24,652 nucleotides of DNA from NCBI GenBank assembly GCA_937894935.1, contig CALAYC010000204.1, positions 1-24,652 of the forward strand, given 5' to 3'. This document shows, piece after piece, positions 14,473 through 22,191 of this stretch; the first letter of the stretch is position 1, and each line of letters starts with the position of its first letter. The notes beneath the pieces are model-generated. The model was not told the DNA's origin. It did no database searches and saw only the letters and a list, made by a program, of their open reading frames with translations. Both the position numbers and the translations under genes were made by a program. The stretch is from an uncultured Verrucomicrobiota bacterium (GTDB lineage Bacteria > Verrucomicrobiota > Verrucomicrobiia > Limisphaerales > JADLHS01).

Positions 14473-15333
14473 TCAACTCCGCCGATCAGAAAACTCCTCC
14501 TCATCGTCATCATCCTCCTCAATCTCGTAACGAATCTTACGCGAGATCCGAGGCCGAATGAATCCATACACGAGGTAAGCCGTGAAAAACAGCGGCAGCG
14601 CGTAATACAAAATCTTTTCCCGCAGCACCAACAATCCGCCCAGAATCGCCGCCGCAACAATCGCCTTCAAAAACGTGCTCGTTGCGCGTAATCCCAGCGT
14701 CTTGAAACTCGGATATTTCACCGTGCTCACCATCATCGCCGATAAAAACACCAGCACGATTGCCGGAACAAATTTCCAATTTCCCAACGTCCGCTCGTGC
14801 TCGTTCAAATGAATGATCAACAGCGTCACCGATCCCACCAGCCCGGCCGCCGACGGAATCGGAAAGCCCAGAAACTCTTTACTGCTTCCACCGCCTGGCA
14901 TCGTCGCCAGACAATTGAATCGCGCCAATCGAAACGCGCCGCAGAGTAAATACATTGAAGCAATAAACCATCCCACTTGCGGATGTTCGCGAAACACATC
15001 CGCCAACACCACGCGATGCACCAGAAATGCCGGCGCAACACCAAAGGAAACCAGGTCCGCGAGCGAATCAAATTCCCGCCCGAACGGACTTTCCACGCCA
15101 CCCATCCGCGCCACACGTCCGTCGAACAAATCGAAAATGCACGCCGCCAGAATGAACGCGAGCGCCAGCTTGATATCGGTAAAATTTCCCTCGCTGAGAT
15201 CCGCCTCCACGATCTTGGTCAACGCCACAAAACCACAAAACAGATTCCCCGCCGTCAGCAGATTCGGCAGGAAATAAATTTTGAGCTTGGGCTCAGAAGT
15301 TTCCCTCGCGGGAATTTTTGTATCGTCAGCCAT
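14473..15333 (-). CDS. pssA: CDP-diacylglycerol-serine O-phosphatidyltransferase
   Basis: A 286-residue membrane enzyme from the ATG at 15333; a TTG at 15381 would add 16 polar residues. The CDP-alcohol phosphotransferase motif is complete: D68xxD71G72xxA75R76, then G85xxxD89xxxD93, with all four aspartates in place. It follows FLPNLLTAGNLFCGF near 21-35, typical of PssA. About eight membrane helices follow. It makes phosphatidylserine from CDP-diacylglycerol and serine at the inner membrane, the precursor of phosphatidylethanolamine. The usual psd decarboxylase partner is not adjacent. The C-terminus ends in an acidic run (EIEEDDDDEEEF). A weak AGGT lies 10 bases before the ATG. The LysE-type gene follows immediately. 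Confidence 0.93.
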   Translation of the reverse strand: MADDTKIPARETSEPKLKIYFLPNLLTAGNLFCGFVALTKIVEADLSEGNFTDIKLALAFILAACIFDLFDGRVARMGGVESPFGREFDSLADLVSFGVAPAFLVHRVVLADVFREHPQVGWFIASMYLLCGAFRLARFNCLATMPGGGSSKEFLGFPIPSAAGLVGSVTLLIIHLNEHERTLGNWKFVPAIVLVFLSAMMVSTVKYPSFKTLGLRATSTFLKAIVAAAILGGLLVLREKILYYALPLFFTAYLVYGFIRPRISRKIRYEIEEDDDDEEEFSDRRS

Positions 15334-15478
15334 GTTCCGGTTTACCTGCGCATCATCACCACGGCGCAGATTGGTTGCCAATTAACCCAGGCCGTTTATT
15401 TGCACCTCCAAGGTAAAGTCGGTTCATCGGCTCGGCCAAGAATAAAAACCACGAACGCCACCGTTGCAAATCGCATTT

Positions 15479-15886
15479 CTACGTCAGGCTCTCACCGCGA
15501 AACGCGCCGGGCAACAACTCACTCACCGAAAAACGTCGCACCGTTCGCAACGCCGCGCTGTCCGCCACCAGAACCACCGCCTCCGGCGCGTATTCGGCCA
15601 GCAATTGGCGACACGCCCCACACGGCGTCGCACCACCCGGACTCCGCGCCACGACTGCTATCGCGACAAAATTCTTTTTCCCCTCCGTCAATGCTTTGAA
15701 CAACGCCACGCGCTCGGCGCAACACGTTAATCCATAACTGGCACTTTCCACATTTGCGCCCGTGACAATTTCGCCGCGACGCGTCAACAACGCCGCACCG
15801 ACCCGAAATTTCGAATACGGTGCCACCGCCGAACGCCGCGCCTGCGCCGCAACGCGAATCAACCCGCCTTCATTGATCTTGGCCAT
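15479..15886 (-). CDS. cdd: Cytidine deaminase
   Basis: A 135-residue protein from the ATG at 15886, the length of the small tetrameric class; a TTG at 15907 would add 7 residues. It has YSKFRVGAALL near 24-34, the nucleoside-contact NVESASYG at 45-52, the catalytic CAE at 56-58 (Glu58 with zinc ligand Cys56), and PCGACRQ at 88-94 supplying zinc ligands Cys89 and Cys92. It deaminates cytidine and deoxycytidine to uridine and deoxyuridine in salvage. Its start overlaps the end of the purine nucleoside phosphorylase gene by 17 bases, so the two salvage enzymes are coupled. Between its stop and pssA lie 145 bases without a gene. Confidence 0.95.
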   Translation of the reverse strand: MAKINEGGLIRVAAQARRSAVAPYSKFRVGAALLTRRGEIVTGANVESASYGLTCCAERVALFKALTEGKKNFVAIAVVARSPGGATPCGACRQLLAEYAPEAVVLVADSAALRTVRRFSVSELLPGAFRGESLT

Positions 15887-16688
15887 AAAGTTTTGCGAAC
15901 TGCGCAATCAGCTTGGCGCCGATTGGTTGGACTTTTGCCGCCGTCTCCAAAACCTCCGCGTGCGACAACGGCTTCGCGCTGATACCTGCCGCCAGATTTG
16001 TAATGCACGACAATGCCGCGACGCGCAGCCCGAGTTGCCGCGCCACAATCACCTCCGGCACCGTGCTCATGCCCACCGCATCTGCACCGAGTCGCGCAAA
16101 TGCGCGTACTTCCGCCGGCGTTTCGTAACTCGGACCGCTCACCGCCAGATAAACACCGCGTTGCAGTTTAATTTTTACTTTCCGCGCCGCCGCCAACGTC
16201 AGCTTGTTCAATCCGCGATCATACGCTTCCGTCAAATCCACAAACCGCGTCGCGCCACCCAGATTTGCACCGCGCAATGGATGGTCGCCCATGAAATTGA
16301 TGTGATCGCTGAGCAACATGAAGTCACCCACGCGAAACTTTTTATTGATGCCTCCCGCCGCATTGGTCAGCAGCAGATCCCGAATGCCATACGCCGCCAG
16401 CACGCGCACCGCAAACGTGATTCGTTCCAGCGAATGCCCTTCATAAAAATGCGAGCGCCCGCTCAACACGATCACCGGCGTGCCGCCGAGTTTGCCGACA
16501 AACAACTCGCCCGTGTGCCCCGCCACACTCGGCTTCGGAAAACCGGGCAACGATTTGTACGGCAATCGTGCCGACACTGAAAGCTCGCGTAACACATGAT
16601 GAAAACCACTGCCGAGAATCACCGCCAGCGTCGGACGGAGGGGAGAACAGGATTGAATTTTCGCGACGGCACTCTGCACGCGCGGCAT
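15870..16688 (-). CDS. punA: Purine nucleoside phosphorylase (trimeric, 6-oxopurine type)
   Basis: A 272-residue protein from the ATG at 16688, the normal length for the trimeric class; the frame stays open to a TTG at 16841, but the extra 51 residues show no family match. Phosphate-site motifs are present: LGSGF at 25-29, GHTG at 57-60, GRSHFYEGH at 77-85. TNAAGGIN at 108-115, GPSYETPAE at 185-193, and VGMSTVPE at 205-212 complete the ribose and base pocket. Asn231 in TNLAAG suggests inosine/guanosine preference. It cleaves purine nucleosides with phosphate to base and ribose-1-phosphate. It overlaps cdd and follows the small-protein cluster. An inverted repeat lies just upstream. Confidence 0.94.
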   Translation of the reverse strand: MPRVQSAVAKIQSCSPLRPTLAVILGSGFHHVLRELSVSARLPYKSLPGFPKPSVAGHTGELFVGKLGGTPVIVLSGRSHFYEGHSLERITFAVRVLAAYGIRDLLLTNAAGGINKKFRVGDFMLLSDHINFMGDHPLRGANLGGATRFVDLTEAYDRGLNKLTLAAARKVKIKLQRGVYLAVSGPSYETPAEVRAFARLGADAVGMSTVPEVIVARQLGLRVAALSCITNLAAGISAKPLSHAEVLETAAKVQPIGAKLIAQFAKLYGQDQ

Positions 16689-16693
16689 TAAGC

Positions 16694-16720
16694 CAGAGTG
16701 AACCCGCAGAAGAAACTCTG
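16694..16720. repeat. Inverted repeat just upstream of the phosphorylase start
   Basis: CAGAGT (16694-16699) and ACTCTG (16715-16720) are perfect complements around a 15-base spacer, beginning 6 bases before the ATG at 16688. It may be an operator or translation-control hairpin. The rest of 16689-16818 shows no supported feature. Confidence 0.35.
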
Positions 16721-16818
16721 AATGTGCACCCACCACTGGTTTGAAGCTGTTGATGACTGCGCATCGTTCGCGCTGCGCCTTGATGACGTCATTCGTCAAC
16801 TCCACAAACTCATCCGTC

Positions 16819-17124
16819 TTAGTAACGATCCCGCGTATCAATTAAATCCAATGACTGTGGGCGCATTCGCTTCAACTCAGCATCGTACATCAGTCCCGGA
16901 TTCCGCTCCGGTGACAAATCAGTCCGCGCTGCCGCTGGCTCGGGACGTCGCGAATGTTGCTGAGTGAACTGAAGCGGAATCTCCACAAGGTTAGCAGTTG
17001 AAACAGGAGTTCGAAGCGGCGTGCTCACTTTCCCATCTGGCGAAACGACAGACAGCAGGCAAAGCAGAAACCCTGCAACGAAAGCAAGCATCGTCACAAT
17101 GAAGAGTTTAATATTCATTTTCAT
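16819..17124 (-). CDS. Small N-terminally anchored hypothetical protein, 101 aa
   Basis: From the ATG at 17124: a lysine pair, then a hydrophobic segment at about 6-27 (LFIVTMLAFVAGFLLCLLSVV), followed by a polar tail rich in Pro, Arg and Ser. This suggests an inner-membrane anchor or uncleaved signal with a periplasmic tail. I do not recognise the family. The in-frame extension to 17355 overlaps the neighbouring gene and is not credible. A strong promoter (TTGCTG-N17-TATAAT) stands just upstream, which supports a real gene. A GAGGGG lies about 13 bases before the ATG, further than usual. Confidence 0.55.
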   Translation of the reverse strand: MKMNIKLFIVTMLAFVAGFLLCLLSVVSPDGKVSTPLRTPVSTANLVEIPLQFTQQHSRRPEPAAARTDLSPERNPGLMYDAELKRMRPQSLDLIDTRDRY

Positions 17125-17157
17125 AGCGTCTCGCACACCCCTCAGGCGACAGGCTTG

Positions 17158-17186
17158 ATTATATCCGACGAGCCTTTCTCCAGCAA
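17158..17186 (-). promoter_or_regulatory. Sigma-70-type promoter of the 101-aa gene
   Basis: TTGCTG (17186-17181), a 17-base spacer and a perfect TATAAT (17163-17158) on the minus strand. Initiation near 17151 gives a leader of about 27 bases. It overlaps the 3' end of the 82-aa gene. Confidence 0.6.
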
Positions 17187-17407
17187 CGGAAGGCAGAAAA
17201 GAACAGCGCAAAGAATCCGGCTCGAGCCGCGAGTTCAACAACATGCATGGCAAAAGATCGCTCAGAGCTGGCGGCCCAGAGGCAATCGAGAAACGCGAAA
17301 ATGATAAACGCAGAAACAAACACCCAAAAAGCGTATGCCATTGGATGGCGATCAAAAAACCATTGCGCGTCTTCCCGGAATGGCTTCGGTCGATTGGTAT
17401 CGTTCAT
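17159..17407 (-). CDS. Small two-helix membrane protein, 82 aa
   Basis: From the ATG at 17407. A hydrophilic N-terminus (NDTNRPKPFREDAQWF) is followed by helices at about 28-47 (AYAFWVFVSAFIIFAFLDC) and 58-75 (VVELAARAGFFALFFSAF), then a basic end (RCWRKARRI). The positive C-terminus predicts both ends in the cytoplasm. I do not recognise the family. It sits between two other small envelope proteins on the same strand, 24 bases after the putative lipoprotein. A TTG five codons upstream is an alternative start. Confidence 0.5.
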   Translation of the reverse strand: MNDTNRPKPFREDAQWFFDRHPMAYAFWVFVSAFIIFAFLDCLWAASSERSFAMHVVELAARAGFFALFFSAFRCWRKARRI

Positions 17408-17431
17408 AAACGTAACGTGCAAATTCTGATT

Positions 17432-17743
17432 TTATCTCCGATTGAAAAAATCATCCTCAAACGCGCGCCGACGCGCCTGTTCCTCACTGTATCCCATTCG
17501 CCGATATTCCTTAATCGCCCGGCTTTCCCGCCAGCTATCAACCAGGTTATCGGTCACTAAACCAATAAAACTGAACCGCGGCTCATCCTTTGGCTCGACA
17601 TGACGAACATAAGCAGGACCGTCCGACGCAGCAGCATAAACACCTCCGTTAAGCGGAGCGCATCCCGAACCGCACCCACAAATTACAACCAGGAAGAAAA
17701 CCGTTCTGATGTGCCTCATACCATTCTGGAAAGCTATTCCCAT
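17432..17743 (-). CDS. Putative small lipoprotein, up to 103 aa
   Basis: The first ATG is at 17743; a second at 17719 (MRHIRTVFFLVV) gives a more typical signal peptide with a basic n-region and hydrophobic core. A Cys-Gly cluster follows (VICGCGSGC), offering two possible lipobox cysteines. The mature part is polar and ends with a helix-like, charged stretch (EYRRMGYSEEQARRRAFEDDFFNRR). Likely periplasmic and lipid-anchored. I do not recognise the family. It heads a run of three small minus-strand envelope proteins. Confidence 0.55.
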   Translation of the reverse strand: MGIAFQNGMRHIRTVFFLVVICGCGSGCAPLNGGVYAAASDGPAYVRHVEPKDEPRFSFIGLVTDNLVDSWRESRAIKEYRRMGYSEEQARRRAFEDDFFNRR

Positions 17744-17921
17744 TAATTGATACGACCCGAAACACGGAAAGGAGCTTCCTTAAATTTTCTGATTTCGAGG
17801 CGACTCTATGACCACGGGCCCAGTCGGTCAATTGGCAAAATCACGAAACTAGTGGAACAAATTTGAGTCGTTCGGCTGAACGCGGCGAGACGCATACAAA
17901 CCAACATCCGACACCGAAATC

Positions 17922-17939
17922 GGCAATTTTGAAATTGCC
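17922..17939. repeat. 18-base near-palindrome
   Basis: GGCAATTT and AAATTGCC flank a central TG. A possible dimeric-regulator site or small hairpin. Confidence 0.5.
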
Positions 17940-18169
17940 AATCTGCATTCCCATTCGATCGCCAAACTTAGATCTCCAATCTTCTAAAAAACAGCTCGCG
18001 GACTTTTGCTCATGACATCGAACCGTCGTGCCACTGTTGCGGTTAATTTGAAACTCAAGAAATCAGGAAATTGATGTTCAATTTTTGACGCCTCGAAAAC
18101 CATACTTTCTCTGCGCCTCTGTGCCAAAATTTTCGTGACTTGAAAACGGGGCATCGACGCTCCGTTACC

Positions 18170-18190
18170 CATCTCCCATCTCCTATCTCC
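18170..18190. repeat. Three tandem 7-base units
   Basis: CATCTCC, CATCTCC, TATCTCC in direct succession; a short minisatellite-like tract. Confidence 0.6.
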
Positions 18191-18240
18191 GAAGCACGCA
18201 TCGCAAACATTGCAAAGCGGAGGCAGTTGCGTAACATCCT

Positions 18241-18259
18241 CGCATACCCGCCTTATGCG
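18241..18259. repeat. Inverted repeat upstream of the hybrid kinase
   Basis: CGCATA (18241-18246) and TATGCG (18254-18259) around a 7-base spacer, ending 17 bases before the ATG at 18277. A candidate operator or leader hairpin. Confidence 0.4.
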
Positions 18260-18276
18260 GATCTTGTTCCCATTTG

Positions 18277-21200
18277 ATGCACGTTAAGGTCAAACAGGCA
18301 GCGCGCCGAATCAGCTTGATATATGGGCTGGCGAGCGCGATTTGGATTCTCGCTTCGGACGTAATCGTTGATCGGTGGTTGCCGGACACACAGAGAGTCG
18401 CATATTTCCAAACCTACAAGGGCCTCGCGTTCGTTCTGATTACCAGTTTCCTGCTTTATGCGATGATCCGGCTGTTGCTGCGCCAACGCGAGTCCGAACG
18501 CGAAGGTCGTCAACAGGCCGAAAGCCTTCTCGCCGGTCAGAAAAAGGTGCTCGAGATGATTGCGAAAGATGCGTCGTTACCCGAGACACTGGAAACAATC
18601 GTGCGGCTGATGGAAACGGAGATGGAAAACCGGATGGCTTCCATTTTGTTGCTCTCAGACGGCAAACTGTATCAAGGCGCGGCACCAAGTCTGCCTCGGG
18701 CTTATTGTGAAGCGATCAATGGCTGGCGGATCGGACCGAAAGCAGGCTCATGCGGCACGTGCGCTTATCGCGGCGAACCGGTGATTGTCTCGGATATCGA
18801 GACCGATCCGTTGTGGGAAGACTGGCGAGATTTAATTCGACCGCACGGCTTACGCGCGTGTTGGGCGTCACCCATTCTGGATGAACAGAACAAGGTGCTC
18901 GGTTCATTTGCGATTTATTCTCGCAATCCTGGTAGTCCCACTCCGCAGGAACGTGAGCTGATTGATTCTGCCGCGCATCTGGCGGCCATTGCCATCACGC
19001 GGCAACGTGCTCATTCAGCGCTGGTCAAGAGCGAGGAGCGCTATCGCAATCTCACGGATTGTGCGGCTGATTCATTCTTCGTGCATGATGAACATGGGAA
19101 ATTTCTGGATGTGAACCGTCGGGCCTGCGAGAGCCTGGGTTATACGCGCGAGGAATTGTTGAAGCTGAATCTGCCCGACGTGGAGATGGAACTCGACCTT
19201 CCTTCGCTCCAACGAATTCTGCGTCAGCTCAAACCCGGGCAAGCGCGCACGATGGTTGGCACGCAACGTCGCAAGAACGGCACTGAGTTTCCGGTCGAAG
19301 TCCGGATCGGCTCGTTCGAATCTGGTGGCCGCGTGTTATATCACTCATTGGCGCGCGACATCACGGATCGCAAACGTGCGGCTGATGCGCTGGAGATGTT
19401 CCGCACATTGGTCGATCGCGTGAATGACGGCATTCAGGTGATCGATCCGGAAACCGGTCAGTTCCTCGACATCAATGAAAAAGCCTGCACGGACCTCGGC
19501 TACGCGCGCGAAGAATTGTTGTCGCTCACGTACCTCGACGTGGACCCGCAGATGGATCGCGCAACCTTCAAACAGAACAAGGAACGGTTGTGGGATTCCG
19601 GCGCGTTGATTCTGGAACGCGAACATCGGCGTAAAGACGGCTCACTCTACCCGGTGGAAGTCAGCATGAAGTGGATCTGGCTCGACCGCGATTACATGGT
19701 CGCCGTTGTCCGCGACATCACCGAGCGCCGTAAGAACGAAGCCGCGTTACGCGCTTCGGAACAACAATATTCCAGCCTCGTTAACAACATTGACGGCATC
19801 GTCTGGGAATTTGATCTCGCCACTCGACGCATCACGTTTGTCAGCCAACAAACACAACGAATTCTCGGTTATTCGGCGGAAGAATGGATGACCCAGGAGC
19901 GGTTCTGGGAAAGGCACTTGCATCCGGAAGATCGTGAATCCGTTCTGGCTCACTTCCGCGCAAATGCCACCGGCAAGGATGAGTTCGATTTCGAATATCG
20001 CATGCTGGCCGCTGATGGCCGCGTGGTGTGGATTCACGATTTTGTTTCCGTCGTAACGAAGGACGAACAGCCCGTCAGACTGCGCGGCGTAATGGTGGAC
20101 GTCACAAAACAGAAGAAAGCCGAAGCCGACCTGCGCAAACGGGAAGAACATTTCCGACTGTTGATCGAAAACGCATCGGACCTGATCACCGTAATCGACG
20201 GTGAAGCCATTATTCGTTTTCAGAGTCCGGCCGTCATCCGCATGCTCGGCTATCACCCCGACGAAATGATCGGGCACAGCGTTTTCGAATATCTGCACAG
20301 CGAAGACGCCCCGCGAATCGGTCCCGCCATCGAACGCGCGATTACGAATCCCGGTTTGCCGGTGTCGGTAGAATATCGTTTCCGACATCAGGATGGTTCG
20401 TGGCGTTACATTCAATCAGTCGGTCGCAATATTCCTGAGGAAAGTGGCGCCGTTTATATCGTCGTCAATTCGCGCGACATCACCGAAACGCGCAAACTGG
20501 AAGAACAATTCCGGCAATCGCAAAAGATGGAAGCCATCGGCCAATTGGCTGGCGGCGTGGCTCACGATTTAAACAACATTCTGACGGTGATTCACATGCA
20601 GTTGGATCTGCTGAAGCACGGCGATCCACTGTCCGCGTCTCAGCTTGAGTCCGTCGTGGACATCGAAAAAGCCAGCCGCCGCGCCGCCGATCTCACGCGC
20701 CAGTTGCTCATGTTCAGTCGTCGCCAGGCCGCGATGAAGGGCAACCTCGACCTGAACGCTGTCGTCACCAATATCACGAAGATGTTGCAACGCATCGTCG
20801 GCGAAGACGTCGGCATGCACATCAGTTATGCGCCGCAACCGCTGCCTGTTCATGCGGACGCGGGCATGATGGATCAGGTCCTGTTGAATCTCGCCGTCAA
20901 TTCGCGCGACGCGATGCCCGAAGGCGGACGGTTAATTGTCGAAACTTCGGTGGCCGAATTTGATGAATTCGCTGCTGCCCAGAAAACCGGTGCGCGCGTC
21001 GGTCGTTTCGCGTGTCTCAGCGTGAGCGACACTGGAAAAGGCATTCCGCCGGAAGTTTTGCCGCGCATTTACGAACCGTTTTTCACCACCAAAGACGTCG
21101 GCAAAGGCACGGGACTTGGCCTGGCCACGGTGTTCGGCATCGTGCAACAACACCACGGCTGGATCAATGTTTACAGCGAACTCAACAAAGGCACGACCTT

Positions 21201-21654
21201 CCGGATTTATCTGCCGTTGCTGGCGTCGGAAGCCCACGATCAAGACGACAAGCAAATCGTCAACGATCTCCCCGGCGGCAAAGAAACCATCTTGCTCGTT
21301 GAAGATGAACAATCCCTTCGCGTGCTGGTGCGCAATGTTCTGACACGACTTGGTTATCGCGTTTTGGAAGCGACTACCGGCGTCACCGCGCTCCAGGTCT
21401 GGCGCGAATATCAAAAAGAAATTCGACTATTGCTCACCGACCTCGTAATGCCGGACGGCATGACCGGCAAAGCATTGGCCGAACAACTCGTCGCGCAAAA
21501 CCCGAATCTCAAAGTGATCTTCACAAGTGGCTACTCGCGGGAAGTGGCCGGAAAAGATTTCCCGCTTCAGGACGGCGTGAACTTTCTCAGCAAACCGTTC
21601 CAGGCCGCCAAACTCGCGCAAACGGTGCGGAATAATCTCGACGGAAAATGCTGA
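18277..21654 (+). CDS. Membrane-anchored hybrid histidine kinase (2TM-GAF-PAS x4-kinase-REC)
   Basis: 1125 residues from the ATG at 18277 (a TTG one codon earlier is possible). Two membrane helices at about 11-30 and 48-68 bracket a short periplasmic loop. A GAF domain spans about 95-245. Four PAS domains follow at about 250-370, 372-490, 492-618 and 622-742, each closing with a DIT- or DVT-type end. The dimerisation/H-box region has GGVAHDLNN with phospho-acceptor His763. The ATP-binding domain shows NLAVNSRDA (Asn875), SDTGKGI (Asp918) and GKGTGLGL near 942-949. The C-terminal receiver has acidic pair Glu1009/Asp1010, phospho-acceptor Asp1055 and Lys1106 in KPF. No DNA-binding output is present, so phosphate likely passes on through another protein, perhaps the convergent single receiver. 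The ligand is unknown. Confidence 0.95.
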   Translation: MHVKVKQAARRISLIYGLASAIWILASDVIVDRWLPDTQRVAYFQTYKGLAFVLITSFLLYAMIRLLLRQRESEREGRQQAESLLAGQKKVLEMIAKDASLPETLETIVRLMETEMENRMASILLLSDGKLYQGAAPSLPRAYCEAINGWRIGPKAGSCGTCAYRGEPVIVSDIETDPLWEDWRDLIRPHGLRACWASPILDEQNKVLGSFAIYSRNPGSPTPQERELIDSAAHLAAIAITRQRAHSALVKSEERYRNLTDCAADSFFVHDEHGKFLDVNRRACESLGYTREELLKLNLPDVEMELDLPSLQRILRQLKPGQARTMVGTQRRKNGTEFPVEVRIGSFESGGRVLYHSLARDITDRKRAADALEMFRTLVDRVNDGIQVIDPETGQFLDINEKACTDLGYAREELLSLTYLDVDPQMDRATFKQNKERLWDSGALILEREHRRKDGSLYPVEVSMKWIWLDRDYMVAVVRDITERRKNEAALRASEQQYSSLVNNIDGIVWEFDLATRRITFVSQQTQRILGYSAEEWMTQERFWERHLHPEDRESVLAHFRANATGKDEFDFEYRMLAADGRVVWIHDFVSVVTKDEQPVRLRGVMVDVTKQKKAEADLRKREEHFRLLIENASDLITVIDGEAIIRFQSPAVIRMLGYHPDEMIGHSVFEYLHSEDAPRIGPAIERAITNPGLPVSVEYRFRHQDGSWRYIQSVGRNIPEESGAVYIVVNSRDITETRKLEEQFRQSQKMEAIGQLAGGVAHDLNNILTVIHMQLDLLKHGDPLSASQLESVVDIEKASRRAADLTRQLLMFSRRQAAMKGNLDLNAVVTNITKMLQRIVGEDVGMHISYAPQPLPVHADAGMMDQVLLNLAVNSRDAMPEGGRLIVETSVAEFDEFAAAQKTGARVGRFACLSVSDTGKGIPPEVLPRIYEPFFTTKDVGKGTGLGLATVFGIVQQHHGWINVYSELNKGTTFRIYLPLLASEAHDQDDKQIVNDLPGGKETILLVEDEQSLRVLVRNVLTRLGYRVLEATTGVTALQVWREYQKEIRLLLTDLVMPDGMTGKALAEQLVAQNPNLKVIFTSGYSREVAGKDFPLQDGVNFLSKPFQAAKLAQTVRNNLDGKC

Positions 21655-21679
21655 TTCATTCGCGCCGCGTTACTGCCGG

Positions 21680-22126
21680 TTAAAACCTCGGCGCGAGCCG
21701 TTGGATGATGGGACGCAACAATTGCGGAAACTTTGCCTTCGGCATGAATTCATCTGCTCCCACTGCCAACGCTGCATTACGGTGATCATCAAGACTCAAT
21801 CGCGACGCCACGATGATGCCCGGCGGTTTTTTCAAGCCTTTGATCTTTTGAAGAAAAAGTTCGCGGGTCATGTCTTGCGGAAAAATCCCCTCAAACATCA
21901 AATGCCAATCGAGAATTAAAATTTGCGGCGAAAGCTCTTCGCACCAGACCACGGCATCCATACAGGAACTCACTCGCGCCACGATTTCATAGTGCGGTTG
22001 CGTCGTAAGAAAATCCTGCACGCTGTCCATGAATCGCGTGTCGGCATCAGCGAGAATAATGCGGATGACTTCACGATTGGCTTCGACGTCCGACCTTGGT
22101 CCGCCCCCCTTCTCGGCACTGATCAT
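21680..22126 (-). CDS. Single-domain response regulator (receiver only)
   Basis: A 148-residue protein with a polar 20-residue lead, then a receiver: acidic Asp27/Asp29, phospho-acceptor Asp73 in ILILDWHLM, Ser108 in VASR and Lys130 in MPKAKF. The loop between Asp73 and Ser108 is longer than usual (about 35 residues, FEGIFPQDMTRELFLQK). No output domain is present, so it is CheY- or Spo0F-like and acts by binding partners or relaying phosphate. It converges with the hybrid kinase, 25 bases between stops, and follows the NarL-type regulator by 65 bases; either system could phosphorylate it. A TATACT lies 7 bases before its ATG. Confidence 0.9.
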   Translation of the reverse strand: MISAEKGGGPRSDVEANREVIRIILADADTRFMDSVQDFLTTQPHYEIVARVSSCMDAVVWCEELSPQILILDWHLMFEGIFPQDMTRELFLQKIKGLKKPPGIIVASRLSLDDHRNAALAVGADEFMPKAKFPQLLRPIIQRLAPRF

Positions 22127-22133
22127 GCCCCGG

Positions 22134-22139
22134 AGTATA
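22134..22139 (-). promoter_or_regulatory. -10-like hexamer directly before the receiver gene
   Basis: TATACT on the minus strand (22139-22134), 7 bases before the ATG at 22126; no convincing -35 is visible at normal spacing. If active, the transcript would be leaderless. Confidence 0.4.
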
Positions 22140-22191
22140 TTTTTTGCACCGGCGATTCGAAGTCAGGAAATACCTTAAGCGGCGAAACGCA

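Larger units (their letters stand above)
17744..18276. other. Gene-free spacer, 533 bp, with short repeats
   Basis: No open frame here has convincing protein character. Composition is more AT-rich than the neighbouring genes. It holds an 18-base near-palindrome (17922-17939), a CTCTGCGCCTCTGTGCC stretch (18109-18125) of internally repetitive text, a 7-base triplet repeat (18170-18190) and an inverted repeat (18241-18259) before the kinase start. The promoters of the flanking divergent genes should also lie here, but none could be picked out. Confidence 0.5.

Noticed and set aside
16689..16841. A 51-residue N-terminal extension of purine nucleoside phosphorylase from a TTG
   Set aside because: The extension has no family match, and the ATG at 16688 gives the normal length.
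17125..17355. A 77-residue extension of the 101-aa protein
   Set aside because: It runs through the 82-aa gene and across the TATAAT promoter, with no coherent signal peptide.
17984..18172. A 62-residue minus-strand frame in the spacer before the kinase
   Set aside because: It reads through the repetitive CTCTGCGCC tract, ends without a recognisable domain, and has no start context; more likely intergenic repeat text.
19747..20415. A 222-residue open frame on the minus strand inside the hybrid kinase
   Set aside because: It is antisense to well-defined PAS domains and has no recognisable family character; a coding shadow.
22140..22175. A TTCGAA(T/G) motif resembling a tRNA T-loop upstream of the receiver gene
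   Set aside because: Flanking bases do not pair as a T-arm, and no acceptor stem or anticodon arm can be formed around it.
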